A stretch of 64,000 bases of DNA from Rotaria sp. Silwood1 (taxonomy: Eukaryota; Rotifera; Eurotatoria; Philodinida; Philodinidae), in the NCBI GenBank assembly GCA_905250075.1, contig CAJNOP010000022.1, forward strand, positions 1,327,981 through 1,391,980, written 5' to 3'. Position 1 is the first letter of the stretch, and every line of letters starts with the position of its first letter. Positions 47,866 to 60,108 of this stretch are shown here, one piece after another. The notes under the pieces were generated by a model, which did not search any database, was not told where the DNA came from, and was given only the letters and a program-made list of their open reading frames with translations. The position numbers and the translations under genes are program-made.

Positions 47866-50807
47866 ATGACTTATTCAACTAAGTCACTTATTATTTTACA
47901 AGAAATTTTATTCCTATTACTAAGTATATTTTTACGATCTCCATATGTCAATACGAATGAAGTTGAACTTCGAAAATTATTATTTCATGAAAGACCATAC
48001 GATCGAACAGTTTGTCCGGAAGCAGGCATCACTAGAGTTCATACAAATTTAATTTTACTTCAAATTGAAAGTGTTGATGAAAAAGCACAGGTTTGAGTGT
48101 TTGTCTTTTTTTTTTCAATAGCTCAATGATTGCCATATAAATTAATACAGGTAGTGACAAGTAATGTTCAATTGATATGTGCTTGGTGCGATCCATTCAT
48201 GTCATGGAATGCTAGTCGTTATAATATAACAGATCTTTCTGTTGGTTCGAATTATTTATGGACACCAGATGTTGTTTTAGTCAATTCAGCAGATGGAAAA
48301 TATTCACGAAATAGAGAACATTATGCATTGATTCTTCGGCATGATGGTACGTTTTAAGGATTTTCTTTGTCAAGAAAAATATTTAAAAAAAATTTTTTCT
48401 TTTTAAATTTTACTCTTATTTTGCGGTTTTAAAACTGCTAGATAATTTTTAGTCATCTTTAGTTTAGATTATGCGATTTTACATACTCTTTTGTGAACCT
48501 CTGAAGCCAAGTTATGATCATTTTACTAAAGTTTTGATTTCGCTTTAGGTATTTACTGAAAAATCAAATAACGATATTTCAATCTGAAACTTTGCTCATA
48601 AATAAGTCTGATGATTCTGTGAAAAGAAGAGTAATTATTTGATATGAGTTTTTCTTAATAACACAACTAGATTTCATTTTAATAATGTTTCAAAGTTTCG
48701 AACTTACGATGATAAAAATTTTAGTACATATCTAGATAGGGCAACAGAATATCCGAGATAATACTAAAAACCCATTCTAGAGTGACATCGAACATACAGT
48801 ACTGGTAAAAAATATAAGACTAACGTCTTTTTTATTTTTTTCTACATTATGATGCATTTAACTGAAATCCAAATAATGGTTTGAATAGTCAATGAAATAC
48901 TCTATTAAATGCATTTTATACTAACATTTTATAGATGAACGATGAGAAGAAGATTTTAGAAAAATCAAACACAGTAGGTTTTAAGTCCGAGAATATTATA
49001 TAAAAATTAGTAAGAGTACCATCTTAAAGAATACAAAATGCTGAAAAAATGCAGGTTTTGCCACACTCTCCTCTATGCTTTTCTACAAGTGTTATGAGCA
49101 TCACAAAAAAAACACATTTGCTAGCTGTTTTTCAGTAATGCTATGATAAATTTCGCTTCTTTTCATTGTTTTGTGATGCTTTTAACTTTTTAAGGTAACT
49201 TCATAGAAAAATGTGGCAAGACCTCATATTACTCAGAATTTTGTTACTAGTTTTTATAAAATCTATTTGGAATTGAAAATTACCGTGTTTGACTTTTCAA
49301 AGACTTTCTTGTCATAGTTCATGTAAGGAAGTCCAGTATAAAATGTATTTAATAGAAGATTTCAATGGCTATTTAAACCACATTTTGGCGTTGATGTAAA
49401 TGCTTGATATTAAGGAACTAAAAACCAAAAATATGTTGGTTTTATATATTTCACCGGTACTATAAAAAGAATGTTGTAAGATAAGGCATGCATTCTTACA
49501 GATTTATCAAAATATGCTGTTAGATTAGCTATCGTTTGCTGAAAAGATTGTTAATCAATTTATGGCGTTCTTCAATAAATTAAACTTCTACAGCAACGTA
49601 TTTCTTCGGAAAATTATTGTTATCTTATTTTTTTTTCTAGGATATGTTCGATTTATGTTTCAAGATTTATGGAAAACAATATGTAAAGTTCGTTCTACTT
49701 ATTTTCCATTCGATCAACAACATTGTACAATAATAATTCGTAGTGGTTCACGTGATGGTCAATCAATAAAATTCATTCAACGACGTCCACTTGTAGGACG
49801 TTCATTTATTCGTGGTGAATGGGAATTAATTAATTCTTATACAGACATAACTGATGAACGTGTATCTGATTTTGGTCAAGTTGATTATAGTCTTGTACGT
49901 TTTACATTAATATTAAAACGTAATTATGTACATTATTTTATGAAAATTATTTTACCATTTACACTTGTTTCATTTGTAACATTATTTACATTTTTATTAC
50001 CACCTCAAACAGGTGAAAAATTAACATTAAATGTAACTATATTATTATCATTAGTTATTTATTTACAATTACTTAGTGGATATATACCAAAATCAGATGA
50101 TGAAACACCTATATTAACATTATTTTGTAATGCAAATTTTTTTTTAGTTGTTTTATCATGTATTATGACTGTTTATGTTTCATATTTATATCATCGACCA
50201 TCAACATCAAATATAGCATGTGTACCAACACATATGAAAGTACTTATACTTGATTATTTAAGTCCATTAGTTTATTGTCATGTGAATAAACATTTAAAAA
50301 AGCGTCAGCTATTAAAACAAGATATTGAAGAAAAAAGACCAAGACGATTAAGTAGTATTGAAAAACATATGTGTCAGTTGTTCACGGTAACAACGCCAGT
50401 CCAACCACCTAATCAACAGGTAATAAATTAAAAAATTGGAATTATTTATTTTTTCTTTTTCCATTATTCATTTCAAGGCTGTTGAATTACTTAACATTTT
50501 ACATCAAATAAAAACTCATATACGTACACAATGGTTAGGACCACTAAATTCTCATAATGAATATGACGTTTGTAATGAATTCTTAAAAATTGATAATCGA
50601 AAACGTTTAGATGAATGGCAACATGTTGCATTAGTACTTGATCGTCTTTTCTTTATATTATTTAGTATAGCTATGCCATGTACTGCTTTATTATTTATAT
50701 TTCCACATTCGTCTATTGGAAATAATTTTCGTTCAAATTTAACAAATATTAAAACACAAATAGCTGATGCAAAATGTGATTTAAAGTATACACCAATGAT
50801 AACATGA
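47866..50807 (+). CDS. Cys-loop ligand-gated ion channel subunit (nicotinic-type, non-alpha)
   Basis: Exons 47866-48090, 48151-48346, 49641-50419 and 50478-50807 give about 509 residues. A signal peptide (ILFLLLSIFL, residues ~11-22) precedes a ligand-binding domain with WNASRYN, LWTPDVVLVNSADG and the 13-residue disulfide loop C-KVRSTYFPFDQQH-C (Cys ~155 and ~169). Four membrane helices follow: MKIILPFTLVSFVTLFTFLL, then TM2 in GEKLTLNVTILLSLVIYLQL, then ILTLFCNANFFLVVLSCIMT, and the last near the C-terminus (LDRLFFILFSIAMPCTALLF). GEK before TM2 is the cation-selective nicotinic signature. The paired cysteines of alpha-subunit loop C are absent. The loop B Trp and loop A Tyr positions are also replaced (SGSRDG and LVNSADG). 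The loop D Trp (CAWCD) is kept. It is probably a structural subunit or one with another ligand. Intron 2 is 1.3 kb and carries a MITE. Confidence 0.9.
48797..49462. mobile_element. Tc1/mariner-type MITE with ~300-bp inverted arms in channel intron 2
   Basis: The left end at 48797 reads CAGTACTGGTAAAAAATATA. The right end, in reverse complement from 49462, reads TAGTACCGGTGAAATATATA. The arms stay paired inward over roughly 300 bp, with shared blocks including TCTATTAAATGCATTTTATACT, AAAATCAAACACAGTA and TTGCCACA. A TA flanks both ends (48795-48796 and 49463-49464). No coding frame lies inside. The 666-bp unit sits wholly in the intron, so it should be removed on splicing. Confidence 0.8.
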
Positions 50808-51558
50808 AATAATTTATTAATTCTTTATTCGATAAATTTATGCTGTTTAAACTAAAAAAAATACTCCATGTAAATTATTTGAAACAATGTTTCAATATGA
50901 ATATTTTAATAATGAATAAACAGAAATAAATGAGTGGCAATATTTTTTTTTCTTAATTTAATGCTTTCATTACAGAGTTTCGTATTGTATTTTCATTCAA
51001 TTTACATGCAATAAATGAGCATATTGATTATTAAAACTGAATTCTAAAGTGTTCTGATCAAGTTGACCGATGTGATCAAAATTGCCGATGTTACTGTGAT
51101 TAAATCACTTGAAAAAAACATTTTTCCCGATTTTTGTATAAAATTGCGATTTCCCATGCGACATTGGAGATGATTGAGCCTAGTTGTAATGCTCGATTCT
51201 AGCACTAAGACTGCCTCGACGAGTATACACGGGTTTATTATTATCTTGTTCATGAAAGTGTCTCATGGATGAGAAGAGGCATGGTTTTCTCCTTCCTCAA
51301 CTGTCATAAGTAATAGACAAACAATAGTTCTGTTGAAGTTTGTTGTAAAATTGCTAATTCATAGTCAGAGCTGAGCAGATTTTGACGATATAGGAAGTCC
51401 AGAGTTTCTATTATTGATAAAATAAATCCAATCAGAAATTTTATGAGCAGATCTTGTTCGATAAAATATTCAAATTTTTCTTCTATGTGCACGACTTGAC
51501 TTGCAGTTTAAATAATTTTCAGACATGAATTCGCACACATTATTTATATCTTAAATTA
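50808..51558. other. Downstream of channel gene, no gene recognised
   Basis: Two minus-strand frames (51044-51253 and 51304-51492) overlap this stretch but show no family resemblance. AATAAA occurs several times within 150 bp after the channel stop codon. Confidence 0.45.
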
Positions 51559-52131
51559 TCTATCCATACTTCTATAATAATGCACGGTTGTCTGTCTGTC
51601 TGTCTGTTACGAGGTCAGAGGTCAAAGATCAAGATGGCTATAGTCGGATAAGGTTATAAAGGGGTAAAGCATAACATGGTAAAGCTATGAGGGAGTAAGG
51701 CAATAAGGGGATACAGCTATCAAGGGGCAAGGCTATAAAGGAGCAACGCAATAAGAGAAGGAGACTGTAAGGGGGTAAGGCAATAAGGGAGTAAGGCAAT
51801 AAAAGGATATGGGAATAAGCAGATAAAGCTTTAATGGGGGAACACTATAACGGGAGAAGACTATAAAGGGAAATGCTATAAAGAAGGAACGCTATAAGGT
51901 GGTAAGGCTATAAGGAAGTAAAGCTATAACAGGAAACACTATAAGGAAGGAACTATTTTAAGAGGGTAAGGCTACATGAGATATTAGAGATATAACGATA
52001 TCACGAGGTAGGGCTTCTATGTACATAATGCGGAGTGTTTGTGTGTCTGTTACCAAGCGAAAGGTTAAAAATTTGAGATCGTAAGTTAAAGAAGAAAAAG
52101 CTGTCGTGCAGTATGCACGAGTTCTTGCTAG
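51559..52131 (+). mobile_element. Non-autonomous Helitron-like element
   Basis: The 3' end has the Helitron signature: a perfect 7-bp stem with a 3-nt loop (TCGTGCA-GTA-TGCACGA, 52104-52120), a 7-nt spacer, then CTAG at 52128-52131, followed by host T. The proposed 5' end is TCTATCC at 51559, preceded by host A, which fits insertion between A and T without duplication. Another TC at 51571 is possible. Near the 5' end is a (TCTG)n run typical of such elements. There is no RepHel coding sequence. The middle is a degenerate minisatellite. Confidence 0.7.
51627..51975 (+). repeat. Degenerate tandem array, ~17-18-bp unit
   Basis: About twenty imperfect copies of a unit resembling GTAAGGCTATAAGGGG (variants GGAACGCTATAAGG, GTAAGGCAATAAGGGA) run head to tail. 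The plus strand is purine-rich and the array contrasts in composition with the flanks. It is internal to the Helitron-like element. Confidence 0.85.
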
Positions 52132-53977
52132 TTTACATATAATTATTTCATGATTGTTTGTTTATTTCATTAACATTTGTGTCACATTCTAATTGAGTAT
52201 TTGTATATATATAAATAACAAATAATCGAATATTCATTCGAGTAACGTATGCTATTGACACATAACAATAGACTAATTCAACTTGATAGTTGTATTTATG
52301 CATGAGTTAAATTATATTTTTTAGCTCTAGATCTTGTTAACCACAACATCTCATTCATAAAAGAAATATTAATTAAAAGAAATTTTATTGCAGAGATGAC
52401 CAATTTAAGTCACGCATATTTTTGCAATTCAATTACACATTAGACTCACGTTACCTAAAGCTATACTTGTTGTTCTAATATGAAACTTCTATTTGTTCAT
52501 AATACTTGGACAGAATTCTTAGTCAATAACAACAACACTTGTACAAAAAAATGCTACGGATGATAAACAATTACTAACAATAATTAACACAAAAGTGCAA
52601 AAGTCGTTTTCTTAGACATTGAACAGAGCAATATTAAAAAAAAACAAAAAGCTGACAATGTCCAATTTATTAAATATGAGATAACGGATTAACTGAGTGA
52701 TGATGATAATCATTCGAATAGTTTTATTTTCATTAATCAATCGATTATATACAAATCACTGAGCAAATTGGCAACGAATGTGTTGACAGTTTCTGCAATA
52801 TTATCACCTGTAGAAAAAAATACTTTCGCAAAGTGGTTTTCTATTTCGACAAAATATGACCAAAATATGAACATATACATTACAAATGTTAACTATGCTA
52901 AAATGTAATCAAGAACTAATGTAAAACTTCTTTCGGTAAATTGATGTATAAGTAAATCATGAAACTTAAAAAAATTCAATGCAATAACTTGAGATTTGAC
53001 TTGACTTACGGATGTATAGTTTCAGTAAACTATTTATCGAAAATTCACACTGATATATATACTGGTACTCTATCAGTATTGCAGTATTCTCATCGGAACT
53101 ACATATTTCTGACTTGACTTGTTCATTTCTGTTTTATTGACGATTTCTAATTTATAACCAGAATATTTTGGTAATGCACCATCATCGACATTGATTCTGT
53201 ACTGCGTAAAAATGAACATATATCGAATGTTTTTTTTTCAAATCTATAAACTTGACGAAAGCTCATTTTTCATTTTTCATTTTGAAGAGAAAAGGAACTT
53301 CTTAATATTCACTACGAACTAATCTCTATATAATGAGTTTACCAAAAAAATCTGGAAACATTTTTTCCTATGCAAATGTTTCAGCCGAGAGAAATAGCAC
53401 GATTTTAACTTTGCTGTTAGAAGACAGAATTGAAATCTCTATAAACTCTGTTTAGCTTTAATTTAAAACAATAGAATCAAACAGTTTTCGAGGCTACATT
53501 ATGCAATTGAGTGAATGGAATCTACCTTCTGTAAAATTTTTAGTAATATGTCATTTTTTCTTTTATGTCAAGTAATATTAAGCTTTCACAATATGATCTC
53601 TAAACAAACCTAAAAGAATTTTAGTTTCTATTGAGATTCGACTAAGTTATCAAATTTTTAATGTGGCTATTTTCTAGAGTCGTCAGATTCTCTCAAAACT
53701 CTTATGTTTCAAATTTGATCTGGAATGTCACGTATGTAAGATACTGAACTAGACTAGCTTCCTTAAAAATATTCATAGATTTTGAACAAAGTGTTTTCGA
53801 CATATACATGTCGTATCCACTATCCATGGAAAAGGATCTAAATCTTGAAAGTCTCCTCCCTCAAAATCTCTATATGCACAAAATTTATGATAAAAATTCG
53901 AAGATATAGTTTTCCAAAAATCTGAGATCCTACAGGGATGTCTAGAAAAAAAAACTTGATAGTTCAGTCAAATCTCA

Positions 53978-54105
53978 ATTGAAGCCCAAATCATTTTCAG
54001 GATTTGTATTAAAACATTATGTAGTATTTATAGGCAAAATATCATTGAAATCGAAAGGAGACATCTGAGGAGGATTCCTCATAACTGGGACTTGAAAGGC
54101 TCTAT
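53978..54105 (+). repeat. Second copy of the dispersed repeat in UBE3A intron 3
   Basis: It shares ordered blocks with 9525-9643: TTGTATTA/TTTTATTA, TATGTAGTATTTATAGGC, ATCATTGAAATCGAAAGGAG and GACTTGAAAGGC. Both copies are in the same orientation. No termini or coding capacity could be defined. Confidence 0.6.
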
Positions 54106-55937
54106 TGATTATTTATCAAAAGTCGTTCTAAGACGTATTCTTTCGATGAAATATCAAGTCATACTATAGGAAAAGTAGTATTTCCTTTATTGACCTGCTC
54201 GTTTGCAAAACATGTAGTCTATAATTGGCACTTATAACACAGTCAAGTACATTTCTATACAATTTACTAGCGAATTGATTCTGTTAATCAAATATCTGTT
54301 CTTATTCAAATACTTTTAGATAATTTTGGAAGCGTATTTGGCCTTGAAATCCATTTACAAGTGCCAAAATTTCTTAGATTCTTGCTTAGAACTTGAAAAG
54401 AAATTTGAAAATATGAAAACATTTTTTTTTGAGTAATAAATGTTGTTCACTGAAACATAACACATAGCCTATATAATTTTTTTGTTACATTGTTTTATAT
54501 TAAATCTAATCGGTATTTATCGAGAACTCAATTCTGTAGTCTCTAACAGAAAAGTTAGGATTGTGTATTGTTTGTCCGACTGCAGAGTGGTAAAGAAAAG
54601 AACGTTGCAACAATTTTACTACATCTGGTACAATTGTCGTCAACCAGAAAACGATACAAACACAAAATATCAATGGAACAGTACAAATGTATTTCTTTAT
54701 TTCTAGTTCTCCAAAATTAACGTTGTGTATATATAATAGAATCTGCCTTTTTCAGTTTCTTCCATAAGAGTATGTACATCACATAGATGTACAGAAAAAT
54801 AATTATGCTTTCATCTACGTGAAACACCTGATTACTCATAAAAAAATGTCAAGCTATTAATTTTACTATTGTACTATGTAAACACTAATACCATTTTGTC
54901 TTGATTCTTTGTTATGAATAACAATCCTTTTTCCCGTCGGATATTATTAATGATTTCATCCTTCAAAGTCAGTAGTCACAGTAAGATTGATTGTTAATAC
55001 AAAAGATTAGAACATTAGAGAAAACTAATCATGAAACACACAATGATGGGGCCAAGCAGTAGAAAGTTTTATTTTTTAAAATTGCAAGACCGCTATCTCT
55101 TAAATAATAAATGCAGATCTTCTAAAACGCTCATCATAGATAGAGGCCATGTCGATCTAATTTTAGTCAAACTTTTATCTTTTTGTATTCAATTAAGAGC
55201 TTTCAAATATCAAGTCGTTTCTTGACAAGTATATAATGACATTAAATAAAAAATTGAAAATTAAGAGTTGAACTAGGATAAAAACAGTAAAAGCCGACTA
55301 CAATCAGATATTCGTCATCAACATAAGATTCTACGTCAAATGAGAAAATTTCAAGTAGAATCCAATGAAAAGAAATTTTCGAGAAAAATCAAAGTTGAAT
55401 TTTTGTTCAGCGTATAATACTAATTCGAAATAAATTTCAAATATCTATGCATTTTTATGAACAAAAAACAACATAAAATATCTTGATATCTAAAAATAAT
55501 TATCATGTTTTTTAGATATTAATGAAATCCTGTAACACAGTATTTCTAGAAACCTGATGCAAAAATACAATCAAATTTTAATCAAAATGAGTGAGCTCGA
55601 TAGAGCTAGTTGAATCCTATCTGAAGGTGTTGTTTTTCTTGCTATAACTATCAATATAAGCATGTTTTGTTATAGAATTTTATGAAAAATACAGATGGTA
55701 TATAATAGCATTATTTTGGTTTGTTGAATCTGACATTTGTATTAAGGTCATATTTTGAGAAAATATTTATCATTCTATTGATTATTATTTGATTGAAGAA
55801 TGATTTTCACATTAATACTTGTCTATTTAAAGATATATTTCGCTAGCATCTTCTTCACAGATTTTCGAGTAACTTTTATTCCCAATTCGCTTGTTGATCA
55901 CAGTCCAGCTTGTTTATTCCTAAGGGCGGTCTGTTTT

Positions 55938-56006
55938 CTTTCATATTTCCCACTCAATCATCTTGCTAGTATATGCTAGTAAGATGGTTGAGACAGAAAG
56001 ATGATA
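55938..56006. repeat. Compact hairpin
   Basis: CTCAATCATCTTGCTAGTA (55953-55971) is followed after two bases by TGCTAGTAAGATGGTTGAG, its reverse complement with three mismatches. Weaker pairing continues outward (CTTTCATATTT versus GAAAGATGATAG). Function unknown. Confidence 0.6.
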
Positions 56007-57187
56007 GCAAAGCGGCTGTTCTTGACAGAAAACAAACTAGTCTGTGACCATTTTCTATGCATATTCAAGACCAATAAGTGAAATCGAAATAAGGTTCATT
56101 GGTCACTCTAGAAGAGAGTTCATGTATTTAAAAGATAGAATGCTGCTCAGGAAAAGTGATGTTTTCTTTTCACATACTATCAATTCTACTCTTTCTTTTT
56201 GTTTTGAACCCTTTTTAGATGTAGATGATTGATCACGCTCACTAGTATATTTATTTATTAATGAATTTTAATATGTTAAAATTCATTCATATTTCTCTAT
56301 TTATACGGACTATCCAAGAAATTGTATAAGAATCATCGAAGAAAAAACTTGTTTATGTTAATGCAAGTCCTGTCTGTCTTGCTGTTATTGCTATTATTCA
56401 ATTATCTATATCATTTTACAGATATAGAAAAAAAAAAGTCAAAAAAAAGCGTAATCCGGACATAATTGTTAAATAGAAATATAAGGTCATGCTTTTCAAT
56501 GCTCTATATGTATATCATATGATTAGAACATATAATATTTGCAAAAAAAAACAATATTCGACAACAACCAGAACATCGTGCCAGATGTGTGTTGATTCAT
56601 CAGTATTTATTAGCCGTTGCAGAACAGAAAACCAATGAATTGTTATTAAATAAATAGTTTTCAACATAATTTCTCTCTAGGAGTCTATTGAGTTCTTGCT
56701 TATCATTTATAAATATGTGACGTGCGTGTCAGAGATCATACTATATCCCATATCTCATCAATCTACTCTCATGATACTATCCTTAGAAGAATTGATGAAA
56801 CATGATCATAATCTTCTTCTGTCTTTCAGAGAGATTAAATTGGAAAAAATTGTTTTTCTTTGTAGTCAATAAAATTATATCCATAGAGAGAATCAATATT
56901 CATGTTATTATAAGTAAGTAAATCGTTCAGTGGTAGACAACATCATCTTTTTCTTAGCTTGTTTGATGTTTGAATGAATGATGAATGAATATTCCTCTGA
57001 GATTTTTGTTTTTTTTTTTTCTATTCAAAGAGAAATCATATTCCTCATTAATGTTGACACGAATGCAGAAATATAGTAATATTTTTTGTATATATCAATA
57101 TGTGTATTGTTTTGCAAAAGCAATTTGAGATTTTACGAATAGTTCGAAGACAGTCGCATTTTCAAACCTTTGAGAACTGATTTCTGG

Positions 57188-59138
57188 TTATGGAATATTT
57201 TAAGTTACTTTATTGGTGATTATATCCAGAAAAATTAGGTGAGTCTTTTGGTAAGAAGTATAAGTAAAATTCCACGGAATGCAAGTCACTTTAATGATCG
57301 AATATTAACAAATTGCTGCTACACATTCAGTAAACTCCTGTTTGTTTAGTATAAGGCCAGAAGATAAATTTTTTTTGAAATATACCAAGCTAAATTCACA
57401 TTTGTTACTTAGAGCATTTAATTCTGTGTCATTCCATATAACAGCTACTATTGTTTCAATACAATAATCCATCATGAGAAATACTATTCTCCAATCTAGC
57501 ATGGTTCAATAGCTGCCGATTGAACAATAGTAAGTTTTGTTTGATATAGTTTTCTATGTGAACTACTCTCTCTCTCTCTTATATATTCTTCTATAGAGCA
57601 AAGCGAGAATTACAAAATGAGATACAATTTACACGGTTCAGGCATAGTCTCAACTATATAAAGCATGTAGGTAAGTGTTCGAGAGCACGAAACGAGCACT
57701 TTCTTTTTAGTCGATTCTAGGCTTACTCCATTAGAGTAAGTCAGTTTTTTGATAAAAACAAACAGAATATTTGAAATCAGCGTGAAAAGCTTTTTTCAAT
57801 TGTCTTAACTGTTCTCAGATGCAGAACTTTTTTCAATTAGACCGATGTTTTGATGACGTTCATTGGTTCACTGATCCTTGAAAAGAAACAGCTAAATTTT
57901 TGGACTATAATAAAAGAACATACATCGACTCAAGTTTTCGTACTGATTTCAAATATTCTATTTGTTTTTATTGATGCCTACTTACTCTCATGGAATAAGA
58001 CTAGAATCGACTAAAAAAGTACTCTTTTCGTACTCTGAAATGCTTACCTACATGCTGTGCATAGCTGAGACTAACGAGGGAACATTCCCAAGTGTCCCAT
58101 CGTTTTTGAGTTCGGACTCTATGCATAAGGTAGATCCCAGTGATGTATGAAAAACCCCAGAAGAATAAGTGCCCTTAGGCCTTCTGTCTAGAGTTATAGG
58201 CATTTTACCGAAATTTTAGCCTTTGGCATGGTAAATATCGACAAATCAAATGATGGTATTTCGACCTAAGATTTTGCCCACAAATAGATCTATTTGTGAG
58301 TAGAATACGCTGAAAATTTCAGCTCAAAAGAATGTTTTATTCCTGAGATGTTAAAGTCCCAAAAATCAATAATATCCCACGAAAGATGCTAGAATTTCCT
58401 GTTTTTTGGGTCAGGAATAAAACATTCTTTGGAGCTGAAATTTTCAGGATATTCTACTCACAAATAGATCTATCTGTGGACAAAATCTCAGGTCGAAATA
58501 CCGTCATTCGATTTATCGGTATATACCATACCAAAGGCTAAAATTTCGGTAAAATGCATATAACTCTAGACAGAAGGCCTAAGGGCACTTATTCTTCTGG
58601 GGTTTTTCATACATCACTGGAATCTGCCTTATGCATAGAGTCCGAACTCAAAAACGATGGGACACTTGGGAATGTTCCCTCGTAACCCTGAACCGTGTAA
58701 ATTGTATGTCATTTTGTAATTCTCGCTTTGCTCTATGGATGAATATATAAGAGAGAGAGATTAGTTCACATAGAAAAATATATCAAACAAATCTTACTAT
58801 TGTTCAATCGTCAGCTATTGAATCATGCTAGACTGGAGAATAGTATTTCTCATGATGAATTATTGTATTGAAACAATAGTAGCTGTTATATGAAATGATA
58901 CAGAATTAAATTCTCTTAGTAACAAATGTGAATTTAGCTTGGTATATTCTAAAAAACTTCTATCTTTTGGATCTTTACTAAATAAAACAGAAGTTTAATG
59001 AATATCTAACCGCTTTTTATGGATATTTTACCGTTAAAGAGTTTACCATTCTGTGAAATTATGCTTAAACTTCTTACCGAAAAAGTCACCTCATTTTTAC
59101 ACATAACATCACCAATAAAGATACTCAGAATATTCCGT
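57188..59138. repeat. Large imperfect palindrome (~760-bp arms) with nested MITE
   Basis: The sequence folds around a centre near 58380 with a 64-nt loop (58347-58410). Inner arms are 58074-58346 and 58411-58683 (CGAGGGAACATTCCCAAGTG pairs with CACTTGGGAATGTTCCCTCG). Outer arms are 57188-57644 and 58684-59138; for example TAGCTTGGTATATTC (58937-58951) pairs with the segment near 57380, and TCTCTCTCTC (57567 on) pairs with GAGAGAGAGA. The left arm is longer only because a 425-bp element is inserted at 57647-58071. Without it the arms are of equal length. Confidence 0.88.
57647..58071. mobile_element. MITE inserted in the left arm of the palindrome
   Basis: The terminal inverted repeats begin GTCTCAACTATATAAAGC on the left and, in reverse complement, GTCTCAGCTATGCACAGC on the right. 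They pair for about 100 bp, including TCGATTCTAG and GAGTAAGT blocks. TA flanks both ends (57645-57646 and 58072-58073). The opposite palindrome arm (near 58684) lacks the element, giving an in-place view of the empty site. It is non-coding and Tc1/mariner-type by its TA target. Confidence 0.85.
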
Positions 59139-60108
59139 AGTGTCAAACCAATACCTTATGAGAAGAAAACTACGAAAGAATTTTTGCATAAACGTTTAGT
59201 CTATAAAACGAAGGCTACACATCCGTTCATACGGTCTGCAATTGACATTACTATCTATCATAGTTTCGGAAAGTTATAGTGCATAAGATGACTAATATTC
59301 ACTTCGTTTTTTTATCACATCCTATACTACGTTTTCTTTTCATCATAGGACATTCATTTACAAGTTTTTTTAACGATCAGATAAGTTACATCGTATTGTT
59401 GCACTCCAATAAAGTTTCCGCTAACTTTCTTTTTCTATGACTTTCTTTTAAATACTAAATCTAAGAGTGCAGAAGTTTAGCAACAACATATTTTTTTGCA
59501 TTGTTTTTTCTATAATATTCAGTAATTAGTTCAAATTCAGATAGTGATTTTAATATCTAATGGAGTTTTGCTTTTACCGAGAATTCCATCAATGCACTAA
59601 GATGGTAAGGTTTCAAAAAATATTCAACACGGTAGTTTTGAGGTCTTAGAAAACTTTGTCAGAGCTTCTTTTAACAGTGCCATTTCTGAGAGCACAAAAT
59701 GAGAGGTAGCCGTATTTTTTCTGATCTTCTCTTAGAATGTGTAAAGTATTATAAAAACTGTAAAAAAAACGATATTTATCGAAAACTGTTCTTTTTCGAT
59801 TTTTGTAATATTTGTAACTTTTCAAGAGAAGAGTGGAAAAACTATAGGGATCATTCAATTTTTGCTCTTTAAAATGACATTGTTAAAAAAATGGCACCAA
59901 CAGAACCTTGTAAGACCTGAAAACTATTATGTCAGGGCTTGTTTTTAGAAATCTTGGTAAGCGAGAACTTCGTTGGCTATTAAATCTACTATTTGGATTT
60001 AAATTAATTGCTTAACACTGTAGGAAAAAATCAAAAATACCTTATTGATAACTTTTTTTTTCCATCACAATATGTCAATGTTTAAAGTTTTATAGAATTT
60101 TAAATATA
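59139..60108. other. Upstream of GPCR; no gene recognised
   Basis: The promoter and 5' untranslated region of the GPCR gene should lie toward 60 kb. Frame 59646-59858 (minus) is not recognisable. Confidence 0.45.

Larger units (their letters stand above)
52132..57187. other. 5-kb region with no recognised gene
   Basis: Only a dispersed repeat (53978-54105) and a compact hairpin (55938-56006) stand out. Frames at 54482-54706, 55031-55225 and 56044-56232 show no recognisable protein. I cannot exclude fast-evolving small genes. Confidence 0.45.

Noticed and set aside
59019-59279. 86-codon plus-strand frame on the right side of the palindrome
   Set aside because: It spans the palindrome edge and has no recognisable domain; I kept it only as part of the arm discussion.
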